Below, piece by piece: positions 37,689-48,812 of a DNA stretch of 64,000 bases (position 1 is its first letter; each line of letters starts with the position of its first letter). Position numbers and translations under genes: made by a program. The notes under the pieces were generated by a model that was not told where the DNA came from, searched no databases, and saw only the letters and a list, made by a program, of their open reading frames with translations. Location: contig NC_046675.1 in the NCBI RefSeq assembly GCF_003369915.1, forward strand, positions 13,330,001 through 13,394,000, in the 5' to 3' direction. The stretch is from Drosophila miranda. Its lineage: Eukaryota > Arthropoda > Insecta > Diptera > Drosophilidae.

Positions 37689-38020
37689 GACGCGGAGTCC
37701 CACACTGGTTTTTGGCCTTTATTCGGGTGGTGCTGGTGGCAATACTTTGTTGGTTTTGTCGTAGGTTGGTGTTATATTGTTGTAATTGTTGTAATTGTTG
37801 TTGTTGCATCAAATGTGACAATGGTGAATTTGTTGCTACTTTTATTGGTATCGCATAGAGAGTCATTCGAGTGACAATTACGGCCTGGCACGGGAACTGG
37901 CACGGACTCCGCTCCTGGCACAGCCAGCGCCGACCGCATTATCAACGGCATTGACAACGACTTTCACTGCGACTGCGACTGCGACTGCGACGACGACAAC
38001 GACCGCAATAGCACAGCGTA
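37549..38020 (-). other. Presumed 5' UTR of the PDZ gene
   Basis: CAA/ACA-rich sequence typical of fly 5' UTRs. A plausible splice acceptor (TTAACATAATTACAG on the minus strand) ends at 38021, which would make this a leader exon with the promoter further right. Confidence 0.4.
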
Positions 38021-38737
38021 CCTGTAATTATGTTAAGCACGCCCACACGCACCCGAACACGCACGCACACGCAGGCAAACAAAAAGTTAGTGGAGCACGA
38101 GGCGTATACGCAACGCCAGGGAGTCAGGGAGTGCTCTCGTTGGAGGAGTCGGGAAAGCGCGATGCGATGCGATGCGATGCGTAGCAAAGCGATTTGGCGA
38201 GACACGGGTGTGAAGCGAGAATTTAAATTGCTGCCCCGCCAGGCATAACATTCTTTATTACTTTCGGTATGCCCTCATTCGAGGTATTCGAAAACGATCA
38301 AAAAGCTTGTAGAAATGCCAGGAAATACCCGTGCTTAGGGGAGAGAGGTTAAGTAATGCTTTGGGGGTTCTCTTGATTATAGTTTTCCCTTAGTAAGTTG
38401 CTGGGGAGCTAGAAAAGAGGATAGAGATGTACATAGAAGAGATAAGAGTGGATAGCGAGAGTCGTTTTGGTTGGGTAGAGGCGACTGTCGGGCTCACTTG
38501 AAACAGGACACACTTAGCCCTGGTACCGTGTTTCCGCAGTAGAAATTATACAAATTATATATTATATTTCAATAGTCATTGGCTCCAACAAATAAAGGTA
38601 GTTACGGAAGCTTGAATTCCGCTTGGAACATAATAGAGTGTTGAAGGTTCCGCACATTTACAGGAAAAGTTTCATGATAGAAGAGTTCTTTTATGCTGTT
38701 TAACATATGTATGTTTCTACTGCCAGTACTCATAGGG
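38021..38737. other. Intergenic DNA with short tandem repeats
   Basis: GACTGC repeats lie just left at 37970-37995 and GATGC repeats at 38160-38180. No gene was seen. Confidence 0.5.
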
Positions 38738-38910
38738 TTCAGGGGTATATAAGATTGTGTGATTGTATGTTACTAAAGGGAGCGTATAGACTTATAAAGT
38801 GTATAAATTCTTGATAGCCGAATTAATTGCCTGTAGCCCAATCGATACAGCGCCTAGATCTCAGAGACTACTCGTACGAGAACGAGCAACAGCCATAGGA
38901 TAAGGCTTCG
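38738..38910 (+). mobile_element. Degenerate SGM/INE-1-like fragment
   Basis: GGGGTATATAAGATT, TATAAAGTGTATAAATTCTTG, ATAGCCGAATTAATTG and GCGCCTAGATCTCAGAGACTA follow the order of the repeat core, with deletions. Confidence 0.55.
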
Positions 38911-41900
38911 AAAATCCACGACAATGCGACTAGTGGTCTTGGGCTAAATCGTCCGTATTCATTCACTTCGAAAGAGTGCACCATCACAAAAACTCTCGTG
39001 TATGTTGCAGTTTTTTTGCATTGATGTTTTGATATAATAAATCAACTATAGATTAGATTACAAATGAAATACAAAATACTATCATAAATTATAAAATCAT
39101 TCTGTTTCAGATCCACCTTTTAAACAAACATTATCCTTTTATTATGAATTTCAATTAATTACAAATAGCTTTGCCTTCCCATTTTGTAAGTTCCAACCAC
39201 TTCAACTGTGGCCACAGCTTGATAAATCGCTCTATGTTTTTGTGGAACCTTCTATAAATGTTCCAGCAAGCCTGCTAGGGTATGCAGAAAGCGGCACTCG
39301 GTAGGTGACAAACTTTTCACATGTGTTTGCGCTGATGTTTCTCTTTTTTCTCTTCTTTTCGCTTTTAATGGCGCCTTTTTTGCACGATTTTGTAATTTAG
39401 ATGCACACACACGCACTGGGGGAACGGATACTGTGTGTGTGTGTGTGTACGTACCTGTGCCGCTCACGTGCCACGCATGTTTGGCACCAAACACCCGGAC
39501 TCTTCCTCTGTGCTCTACCCCCAAGGCCCAAGGTGGGGCAGGAGCCCCATCAGCCCCCTGGCAGTTCTAATTGGAAAATACCATGCAAAGAGCCTCGCAC
39601 TAGGTTGTGGTTCCGTGGGAAGCGAATACTTAGTGTTGCATACTTTGCGGCGCCGTTTCAGGCAGTCGGAAAAACAATCTGCAATCGAGCGATAAGTTTC
39701 GAGCAGCCCCTCCCCTGCTACTACCACCAATCCCTGACAAGCCATATGGCCAATAATCAGGGGGGTGGATTGAAATCGTTCTGCGGTTTTCAATTTGCTT
39801 TCTATCGGCTTCTGGCTGCTCCATGAAGCTCCTGGGGCTGCAGCCCGGCTGTTGGTGATGGCCAATGTCAGAGACGTTACCACAGTTACAGCTCTTTGAG
39901 GAAGGTTATGAAAAGTATTTGTCTCCTAACAGAAAGGAATAGTGGAGAGCTAGAGAGCCTTCAAGGCGAACAAAATTAAAGCAGTTTGCTTCTTACAAAA
40001 ACAGCCATAATTGAACGTTCTCCGAGTCTCGATGGATCCTACAAGTTCCTGTTAAAGTCTATAGTATGCTTGTTGTTTGGTATATCCTCTTGCCAAAGTC
40101 CTACATTTATTGATTAGAGCAATTAATTTCGAAACAAAGAATAAAACCTTTTGCTTAATGGTCGATTTAAGGTCTCCCAAGAGAATTTTTGTTGTGTAGA
40201 AAGTTAAGTCCTACAAAAACGAACTTTTGTTCACGTTCCAGCTAATTTACTTGTTATTTATATAGATCGTATAACTTCAAATGCAACTCAGCAACCAGTG
40301 ACGACTTTCTAAGCACACTCCACTAAGGACGAATACACTTCAAGACCAAAGGAACACCACTGCTCCATGTGTTGCTCATCTCTGACCGCTAATGGCCTCC
40401 CTCACAGCAGTGGGCTAAGACCTCGAGCAGGGCCATCAGCCTCAGCCGAATCATGGCCAGTTGGTTGCCGTTTTAATTGTTGTTTTCGGCTGCTTCTTGC
40501 TGGGCTTTCCGAGTGGGCACAGTGAGGGGCCATGAGGCTGGAGCCATCCATTGTTGGCCATGTCTGCCCATGACTGCAGCTGTCAATTAAGCACTGATTG
40601 ACTTTGCATTCACTGGACACGGATTGGCACACGATGCGTATGGTTAACGTTGTGCCTGTGCCGGTGCCTGTTCCTCTGCCTGTGCCTCAACTCGAGCCTG
40701 TGTCCATGTCCGGGCGGCTGTAGTGTAGTCCCACACCGCAACTTTTCACTCTTTGCCTTGGCTTTGGTCATTTGTTTGTGAACATGCCCGCTTGCAGTCT
40801 GTGCCCCACTCTAATCCCCCCTTTGCGTGTGTGCCTCATTTAACTTGGTTGCGGTCCGGCGGGTGCGCAGGAAAACGGGCTGTGGACGGACGGGGATTTG
40901 TGGAGTAGGAGTAGCTGGTGTCCCAGGCCCATTACCCAGAAAGTAGGCCAAGCGCGTTTGAAGTTTGCACTGCGTTTGTGTGAGTGTGTGTGTTGGCTGT
41001 GTGTTGGCTATTTTTATCCGCCTCAAGTTCCCTGCCTGTTAATGCTACTGCGACTGCTGGCTACGACTGCTGGCTGTGCCAGTTCTCGGTCTTGTTTTCG
41101 CTTTCCGCCAACTGCCTACTGCCGTTGGCCGCTGTTGCTTCTAACGCACTTCAAGCTGCCGCGACGCTGACCTACTGAGCGCTATTAGCCGGCTCACGGC
41201 TCGAGTTGGCCTGCGCTGCCCCTGCTAGCCAAATGGCGATGGCGTCTGCGACTGCGATGGCTATGGCGCTGACGTTAGCTTCCTTGGCACAGTCAAGCGT
41301 CGAAAATCGATAAACAAAAAACGCGGCGAAGAAGAAGCAAAGGTTATGCGAAACATGCCGCACCCCTGCATACCCTGGACAGTACTTCTAAGTCCGGAGA
41401 TACCCTAAGTACACCATTACCCTCCAATTCCGTACCTCATATGGTAGTATTTTTGTTGTTGGTGAAAAGAAACCTGCACTATTTCCGACACGATTAGGAA
41501 ACCCATTATATATATTGCAGAAAGCCATCTTTTTGAGTACGAAAAAACATACATTTCCCTCTGAAATTCGCCTTGAAAGCATTTGTTTCGAAGTATGACC
41601 GAAACAGACTACTGTCCTTCAAATCAAGAAGTACATTTAAGTTCAGATGAGATGTCCTACGAAATCTCTCTAGTCACGCGAAGAGGCAAAACACAAAACA
41701 TCAACAGAATATTGTAGATTTCTTTTCTCGCAGGGCAAACTTATGCTCAGATGTCCAATGCCCCCTCAAATATATTTTTGTTGGCTATAACTCTTCTTTC
41801 TAGGGTTTCTAGGTACTCCTTTCAGGGACGGAGTGCACGCCCACGCCCAAGCCAAGGCAAGTCAAGTCAAGACTTGTCAGCCATCGCTCTTGTCGACGGA

Positions 41901-43906
41901 GCCTGGTCTAGCCGCATTGTGGCCTGGTGGCTGGTGTCGTGTGGCTGCGCCTTTTGACCTGCCTACCCGCCCTGGCCCCACGCAGGCTCTTAGCCAAATT
42001 GCTGCAGCCAAAAAGAGAGGCGAGCAGCAACAACTAGGGGAAAGAAACTTGTAAACAGGCGGCACGCAATTCGCAATTACTTAGGCGACTCCTGACGCCC
42101 TCCCCCCGCGCGGCAGGGACATTAGCGCAAGCTGGGGACACAGAAATTCCTCCAAACTATTTCTATTGATTTAACAAGAGCGGAAGCGAATCGATCTCTG
42201 GGACATGGCCGCAGCCGGCACTGGCCATGCGTTCCCTGACTCCTCCAGGGATGCGTATGCGTGTGTGTGGCGGGGATGTTTAATTGGCTGCCGCTTTAAG
42301 GCCGACTTCCACTCTCACTTCTGGCCCGGTTAAGGCTGGCAAATGGCAAATTACCCGGACTAGCTGGCCAATTTATGGGCCAGCAAACGGTTTCCGCAAC
42401 GTTTTGTGGCACTTCATTCACGCACTTCATAAACACATAGCCAGGCGATGGATAACGAGGGATCGGAGGGAGCGGGAACAACGGTCACGGGAGAACGGGA
42501 GTACGGCGGAACGGCGGAACGACGGAACGACACTCGTATGTTTGCTCTTTGTTCTGGCTCTATTCTCGGTTGTGCTTTGTGCTCTGTGCTACTCATTAAT
42601 CAGTTTACGCGCGCATTTTCCGGCTCTGCAACACGCCCGCACGCCACGAAGCTTCTTCGCCAAATGAAGTGCCCGCTGGCCAGATAGCCCAGCGCTCCGG
42701 TAGCGCTCCCAGCTCTCTGCTGTCCTCTCTCCATTGCCCCGACTTGCGGCACGTGGCGGCCCGGTGGGCTTGGCGGTCGGGGGCTGGTCGGAGGCAGCGG
42801 CTCCTCCGCTCTCCGCCCATGCGCAGTCGCCTGCCACATGTCTCCGGGATGCACTGCGAGAGATGTGGCCCGACTATCGCTCGCAATATTTACAAAATGA
42901 AGCTGCCATGCGGCGGCATTTGACTACGCTTTGCCTTTCATTCAACTGTCAGTCGGTGGGAGAGAGCACCGAAAAGAGAGCCTGAAAGCTGGCGAGAGAG
43001 CAAAAGCACTTCCGCACAGAGCCGTTGGGCGAAAGCTTTCAAAGGGGGGACAATTAAAGCGAAAAACTCTAAATTGTTGAAAAGTATTCCAACATAATGG
43101 AACTATGTTAGTCAGCTCAAACCCTTATCATTATCTGTCAAAATACACATTACATAGTGTTTAATGTGGCTTTTTCCGCCCCAGAGTCAGCTGAAAAGAG
43201 TTCGATTGCCAAACCACTATTGACGAGTCACTGTCCAAGTGATCACCATCACTTCGGGTGCTTCCAAGGTACGGAAATCGGTTGTTGTTATCAAACTTGG
43301 AGCCAACAAGTGCCAGAGTACACGGGCATTGCCGACAGCAGTGCGGCTGCTGAGGCAACCAACAAACCGCCTGCGCCTGCTCGGTTGTCAGAGGCAACCG
43401 ATGGCGAAAATAAATAAATGGTCAGGCGGCAGGTGTCGGGTGGCAGGCGACGGCAGGTGTCCTGCCTCCATTGACCGACCAGTCGACGGTTGGCAGGGCC
43501 ACCGCAAGGCCACCAAGAATCAAAGCCGAAAGAGTGTGAAATGTGATAAGCTTCCTGGAAAACAAAGTCTCAGAGTGAAAAGGGGAAAATTGCGGTGGAC
43601 AGTGCGGAGAGGAAAAGAACAACCCTGGCCATCACCGGGCCCAAATCGGGGGCAGGCCACACATGTCAATCAAAGCTGTCAAGGGAGTGACGAGAAGGAT
43701 CCAGGAAAATGGAAATCGAATTCAGTTAGCAACAAACCACCACACAGATGGCCCTGCAAAGTAAATACTGTTTAAATTTGTAGGTCTCCCCATATTACTT
43801 CGCAGTTTCGGCAGTTTTCGATATATAATACAGAAATATAATACACGTATTCCGAAAGTGCTCTTCGGTTTGCAAAATAAAAAAATATACACAAGAAACC
43901 GAGAGC
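38911..43906. other. Intergenic region between the PDZ gene and hemingway
   Basis: It includes (GT)n at 39434-39449, cryptic TGCCTG hexamers at 40650-40710, and a GC-rich block at 42280-42990 with overlapping open frames on both strands but no recognisable domain or splice structure. No gene is supported. Confidence 0.5.
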
Positions 43907-43933
43907 CTATCTATCTATCTATCTATCTATCTA
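43907..43933. repeat. (CTAT)n microsatellite
   Basis: Almost seven perfect copies of CTAT, 64 bp upstream of the hemingway start codon and probably in or near its leader. Confidence 0.95.
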
Positions 43934-43996
43934 AAAAAACTTTAACTAAAAATATCAGCCGTCATCGGAAACTTTCTCTATTCGATTGGCCGAAAA

Positions 43997-46260
43997 ATGG
44001 CTGACGTCGATGAGGATTTGTACGTGAACGAGTCCTTCGAGGACGACTCGGATGTCGAACAGGAACAGGAAGACGAAGCGGAAAGAGACAAGGGCAAGAA
44101 TGATGACGATGACGAAGACATCGACGATGACGATGACAAAGACGATGACGAGGACGATGACGGAGACGACGATGACGACGACGTCGACGAGGATAGTAGT
44201 ACGCTAGAAGATAGCGAGGATAGCGATGCCGACCCCAAATTGGAGTTCCTGCTCGGCAATGTAAGTCGAGAGGCTGTGCCTCAGGAGGAGCTAACCATTA
44301 AAGAGTATAGCCTCGATAGCAAAACCAATGCCCTGTCACACCCACAGCCACATGCCCGGCGACAGCTGCTTCGCTCCCTCGTTGGTGCGCGCACTCAAAT
44401 CCGCAGGATTTCAGCCTATTCTAGCTCTTCGTCCGATGACGAGAGTCAGGTGGTCATTACCAAGACGGTGGCCGAGGTGAATTCGTTGGCCCTCGGCAGG
44501 GACGCGTCGTTGGAAGATGGCCCGGAATCGGCGCGTACCCTCAAACCAGGCAGTGCCAGGTCCAAAGAAGACGTGGGCATTAGTGATTCGGACGAGGAAG
44601 TGGACGATGAAGAAGAGGAAGATAAAATGAAGTATGGGGACCATATCGAAATCTTGGATGAAGACGAAGCGGACGGGGAAGAAGAAGAAGAAGAAGAAGA
44701 AGAAGAAGAAGAAGAAGCGGAATATTCGGAAAGCGATGGCGCAGTTGACTCTGACGAGGAAGCTCATGAGTCGCCCGATAATGATATATATGGAACCGAT
44801 GAGGACGAGGAGACACATCAGGATGCGGATCCGGATCCGGAAGAGCCTGAGTCCAAGACCAAGACTGATCCGCCGACAATCGTTGCCCCAGCGGCCCAGA
44901 ACGTCATCACTGTGGAAGATGACAGCGACAACAGCAGCGAGTGCAGCTCCAAGTGTGCTCGCAAAGCCTCCCCCCGAGGTTATGAGACGGACATGAGCCT
45001 GATCGACAAGAAACATCCGTCACAGCTGCCGGTGGAGGCGAAGCTCGAGGCAATCACCGAGCTCGAGATCGAGATCGACACCGAGACCGAAACTAAGATT
45101 GAGACTGATACTAAGACAAAGCCGGTAATCGAGCCACCAACTTTGATCAACGGTCTCACTAAGGAGCAACTTGCAGCGGCCATGCCGTCCATGTCCCAGC
45201 TGGAACAATTTATCAGCGAGATGAACATGAACGTGCCAGACAATAGCTTTATGATGGCGCCGGATATGGCGGCCGTCAAGCTTCTGGAACGCCAGATGTC
45301 GCAGATGTCTGCGATTATAATGAAGTCAATCCGCATGAACGGTGGTCTGACCAACAATCGAACACTTGATGGACCGTCTATGCTAGCGGACATGCTGCGG
45401 GAACGAAGTCCGAAAGTGGAAGACGCTGGAGCGGAGTCGACTCCGGCTACGGAATCGAGCCTGACGAGCGCTCGCAGCTATGATACCGGCGATACTGGTG
45501 TTACTTCTGAAAAGATGTGGACAAAAAGAATGGATCCTCAGGGCTATGAGGAGAATATGAGCTCAGTGGGCTCGCGTTCCCATTGCCGTTGTCCTTCATC
45601 CACAGACTGCATGGAGACGGACCCCGAGCCAGAGACGGTGATGGATGCAGGTGTCTATATGGACGAGTGCGGCCAGGGGGACGGCCTGATGCGTCATCCG
45701 CACCAGCGGCGCTCACCCGAGTTTCAGCACAGCCTATGTAGCATCACCCCGAGCAGCTTCACCAGCGACGACTGTGCCCGTGTCTTCAATGTCCCGCGGT
45801 CACGATCGTCCACCGAAAAGATAAAGTGAGTAGAGTAGAGTTGACCGGTTTGTTTGATTAATGAACTACTAATCCTCTGCCTGTTTGATAGCTACAAGAA
45901 TCTGGGCCGCAAGAGCTTCAGCTTCACCAATGCACAGATGCGAGAGATCGAGCGGCAGAACCAGATCTTGCTGCGAAAGATGATGACGGTCAAGCCCACG
46001 GCCACGATCAAGGCCAGCACCAGCGCCTTGAAGTGCAACATCAACGCGACTTCCAAGGTGAGTAATCCACCAATGACTGATATGTACCATCATGGCCGCC
46101 TATTTCTGTTCTATTCTATCAGCTCCAGCCACCTGCAGCAGCGCGTCTGTCCAGTGCGGCAATCAATCGGAAGAAGTACCAGCGCCAGATCGATCTGGAG
46201 AACGATTTGATCAAGCGCAAGCTAAATGCTATACACACGCGTCGTCCGATATTCAAATGA
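43997..46260 (+). CDS. hmw: Hemingway / CFAP97-family protein
   Basis: Three exons: 43997-45825, 45892-46057 and 46123-46260. They join in phase (AA|C, then phase 0) to give 710 residues. The first 80 residues are extremely Asp/Glu-rich, and a second acidic block with a run of about 14 Glu lies at about 230-243. The conserved CFAP97/KIAA1430 domain is at the C terminus across exons 2-3: RKSFSFTNAQMREIERQNQI followed by INRKKYQRQIDLENDLIKRK. In flies hemingway (CG7669, from memory) is needed for ciliary or flagellar axonemes in sensory neurons and sperm. Its position next to WRNexo and Nup43 fits. It converges with WRNexo, and ATTAAA (46330) and AATAAA (46470) are candidate poly(A) signals. 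The large acidic first exon has little conserved sequence. Confidence 0.87.
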
Positions 46261-46581
46261 AGCCCCGTTGCGGCAGCCCAAACTGTGTTCATAGTTTCAT
46301 GTTTAGTAATGTTTTATAAGAGTTTACGAATTAAAATTTATTGCAAGTTGAAAAATTTATAAAACGATGTAAACTTAATCTAGATGGGTGTAGATGGCTA
46401 AATTTGTTAGCTGTTCCTATATTAAAAATTGATTGCAGTTTGAGAAAATGATTAAAAAACCTCTAGGGGAATAAATAAATTTGATACAAATTGCCTAAAT
46501 AGCATGGACAGTCAATGACATTCGATAATAAAATATGAGTCCTACGTTGCAAAGAGATATAGGTAGATTAAGTTGATCCCA
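46261..46581. terminator. Shared 3' region of hemingway and WRNexo
   Basis: 321 bp lie between the two stop codons. Plus-strand signals are ATTAAA at 46330 and AATAAA at 46470. The best minus-strand AATAAA is at 46337-46342, so the two transcripts probably overlap tail to tail. Confidence 0.5.
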
Positions 46582-48033
46582 TCACAATGTTATTTCATTG
46601 ATTTTCGAGAGAAACGTTTCCCCCAGACCCTTGACTGCTTTGAAGGCCGCCTCTCCATTCTGCTCCTTGAACTGCAATTCGTTTATCAGTTTTTGCTTTT
46701 CGCGCTGCTCCAGATCGCGATAGATGACTTGTCCAATCTGAAACAGAAGCTAATTTTGAACCCATTTGTTTATAGAATGCTAATGGCTCTACCCACATAG
46801 ACATCAATGGCGGCGTACATCAGTTGGTTCTCGTCGAGGGGAATGACATGCCACTTGCTCATTCGCACTTTCTTGCTCTTGTCCATGGCCTTCTTAGCTA
46901 TGAAGTTGGCCAGTCGCTCCAGACTCCAGCGGCCGCCAGTCTCGCAGATCTCGTTGCACCACACACCCAGATCGACGCACTTTTCGATAAGTGCATCGGC
47001 GGACACCTCGGGAAAGTCGCGCTGCAACTTCCGAAAGTCCCTGCAAATTTGGGAAATCATTGGATTAGTCAAGGTCAGTTGCAGCTTTGCTTAAAAATGT
47101 TACACTCACGCTTTTATGTTGACCCCGTGCAGGCGCACTTTGGGATGATTGATCAGGGCCACCAGGGCCGCCGGCAGTTTCTTCAGGTTAGTCAACTGGT
47201 AGACGTAGCAGCACTTCTCGTCCACGCAAATTTGGATGACTGAGGATTTGCCAGGTCCGGTCTGGAAGGAGAAGGGCCACTCCATGTCAAATGCCATGGG
47301 GACCACATCCACATCGGTCTGTTTTTCCACCCATTGCCTAATGAACAAACGAATAAGGCAGTTAAATATAAGCTATCTTTGATTCCATGTTTTGTGTTGC
47401 TTACATCACATCGTCAGCGGATGCGGCAATGTCCTGGTTCTCTGTGAAGTACTTGATCGCTCCGCGGTAGTTGATAAACGGCAGCTTTTCGGGCTTCACC
47501 TTCTCCGGCGAGGGTGTTCCCTCCTCGGCCATCGATCGTGTGCTCCGAGTCAAGCGGCCACTGCGACGCTTGGGCGGATTCTCGCTCCCTGCGGTATTCT
47601 TTTCCTTATTCTGCGATTCAGAGGGCTAGATAATGAGGGCCCCAAGTCATTAATTGCTACGCTTACCACTTCGAGTGTATCTAGATTCTTTCGCTTGGCC
47701 GCTGGCTTTGCCAATCTTCCCTTTCTGCCCTGCTTTGGCGTATCGTTCTCCTGAGCGTGTTCCTTCTCTTTAGCCTGAGATGAAGAAATAATAATTAAGA
47801 TAACTGAAAGAAAACTGAAATGAGCAAAGATGTTGGTGCTTGCCTGAATAGGAGTGTTTTTATTCGACTGTTTAGCAGCTGCCTTGGGAGTCTCCTTTTT
47901 GACCATCGGTTTCTGCAACATAAAAAGTTTAACCTGCTCTTCTGTTTCACTTCGACAATGATTAAGTTCATACTTGCTCTGGGGTTTCATTGTTTTTAGG
48001 CTTAATGGGCATTTTGATTAAGAATTTATCCAT
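46582..48033 (-). CDS. WRNexo: WRN-like 3'-5' exonuclease
   Basis: Seven exons, all phase-consistent: 47974-48033, 47844-47912, 47667-47774, 47405-47610, 47110-47337, 46797-47040 and 46582-46737, giving 356 residues. The N-terminal third is basic and low-complexity (Lys/Pro/Thr). The DEDDy exonuclease fold follows: exo I is FDMEWPF with the metal-binding Asp and Glu, exo II is VNIKADFRKL, and exo III is YAAIDVYIG. This matches Drosophila WRNexo, a free-standing homologue of the Werner nuclease domain without helicase, which trims DNA 3' ends in the nucleus and supports genome stability. Intron 2 appears to use a GC donor (CAG|GCAAGC), and intron 6 a GTGGGT donor. It shares a divergent upstream region with Nup43. 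Confidence 0.95.
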
Positions 48034-48204
48034 TATCAGGCCACTTGTTTGCGTCGTTGCTTTGTTTATTTTTTTCCCGCCAATAATACATGCGTCGGTC
48101 AAATGAACTAGCTGAACTAAATAGTTCCTTCGATTTTCATCCCCTATTCAGCTCACACACCTTGCAACTTTGTCATATACCGCCGGTATACTGAAAAAAT
48201 ATTG

Positions 48205-48216
48205 AAAAATACTAAA
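48205..48216 (-). promoter_or_regulatory. Ohler motif 6-like core promoter element for WRNexo
   Basis: On the minus strand TTTAGTATTTTT matches KTYRGTATWTTT, 172 bp before the WRNexo start codon. It is a common element of TATA-less fly promoters. Confidence 0.45.
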
Positions 48217-48326
48217 AATGAAACGCGTTATTCGAATCACTTAAAATGAATATGGTTATTTTTATTGACTTATTTTGTTTAAACCTTGTTTTAAAAAAAA
48301 AGCAATTGAAGCAAGGACCAAAAACT

Positions 48327-48654
48327 AGCCAATCTTGTAGAACATTTATTCATCAATGGCCTAAAGTTATGTGGGCAGAACTAAGGGTTTTAGTTAGCCA
48401 GAATTATTCAACGGAATATAAAAATTGAACAAACGACAGTCATCTTTCGTTTTTTTGTGTGACCTATTTCGCTAAAACCTTTTTATGTTTGACCTATTTC
48501 GCTAAAACCTCTTTATACGCAAAATGCAATAAAAACAAGTAGTTAAAATAAGCCAGTTAAGTAGAAAATTTATTCATTAATCGGATAAAATGATGTGGGT
48601 ATGGTTGAAAGTTCTATCTAGCTAGTAATATTCCACGGAAGATCAAAAACGAGG
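48327..48654. repeat. Diverged direct duplication in the WRNexo-Nup43 intergenic region
   Basis: Segments 48327-48430 and 48551-48654 align without gaps at roughly two thirds identity by eye, sharing for example AAATTTATTCAT-like, ATGTGGG and ACGGAA words at an offset of 224 bp. Between them sits a nearly perfect 30-bp tandem duplication (48457-48486 and 48487-48516) with the common core GACCTATTTCGCTAAAACCT. Confidence 0.65.
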
Positions 48655-48679
48655 AATATGTAAAATAGAACTTGAATTC

Positions 48680-48752
48680 GTCAGTATATTTACGGTATAT
48701 TTCTTAAATGAGACGGTATGTTTCGGTATATTTCTGAGAGTCGGTCACACTG
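48680..48752 (+). promoter_or_regulatory. Motif 1 / motif 6 core promoter of Nup43
   Basis: CGGTCACACTG at 48742-48752 matches Ohler motif 1 (bound by M1BP). GTCAGTATATTT at 48680 and TTCGGTATATTT at 48722 match motif 6. The combination marks dispersed housekeeping promoters in Drosophila and lies 60-130 bp before the Nup43 ATG. Confidence 0.8.
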
Positions 48753-48812
48753 TATACGATAGCAAGCACTTTTGTTTATATTTTATATACCGGGTTAAAG
48801 CAGCTAAATATA

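Noticed and set aside
42284..42985. Several overlapping open frames on both strands, one with a hydrophobic stretch
   Set aside because: They reflect a GC-rich block with CGGAACGG-type repeats; there are no splice sites, no homology, and all frames are similarly open.
44411..45016. 201-codon minus-strand open frame with a long Phe run
   Set aside because: It is antisense to hemingway; the Phe run is the complement of the Glu repeat.
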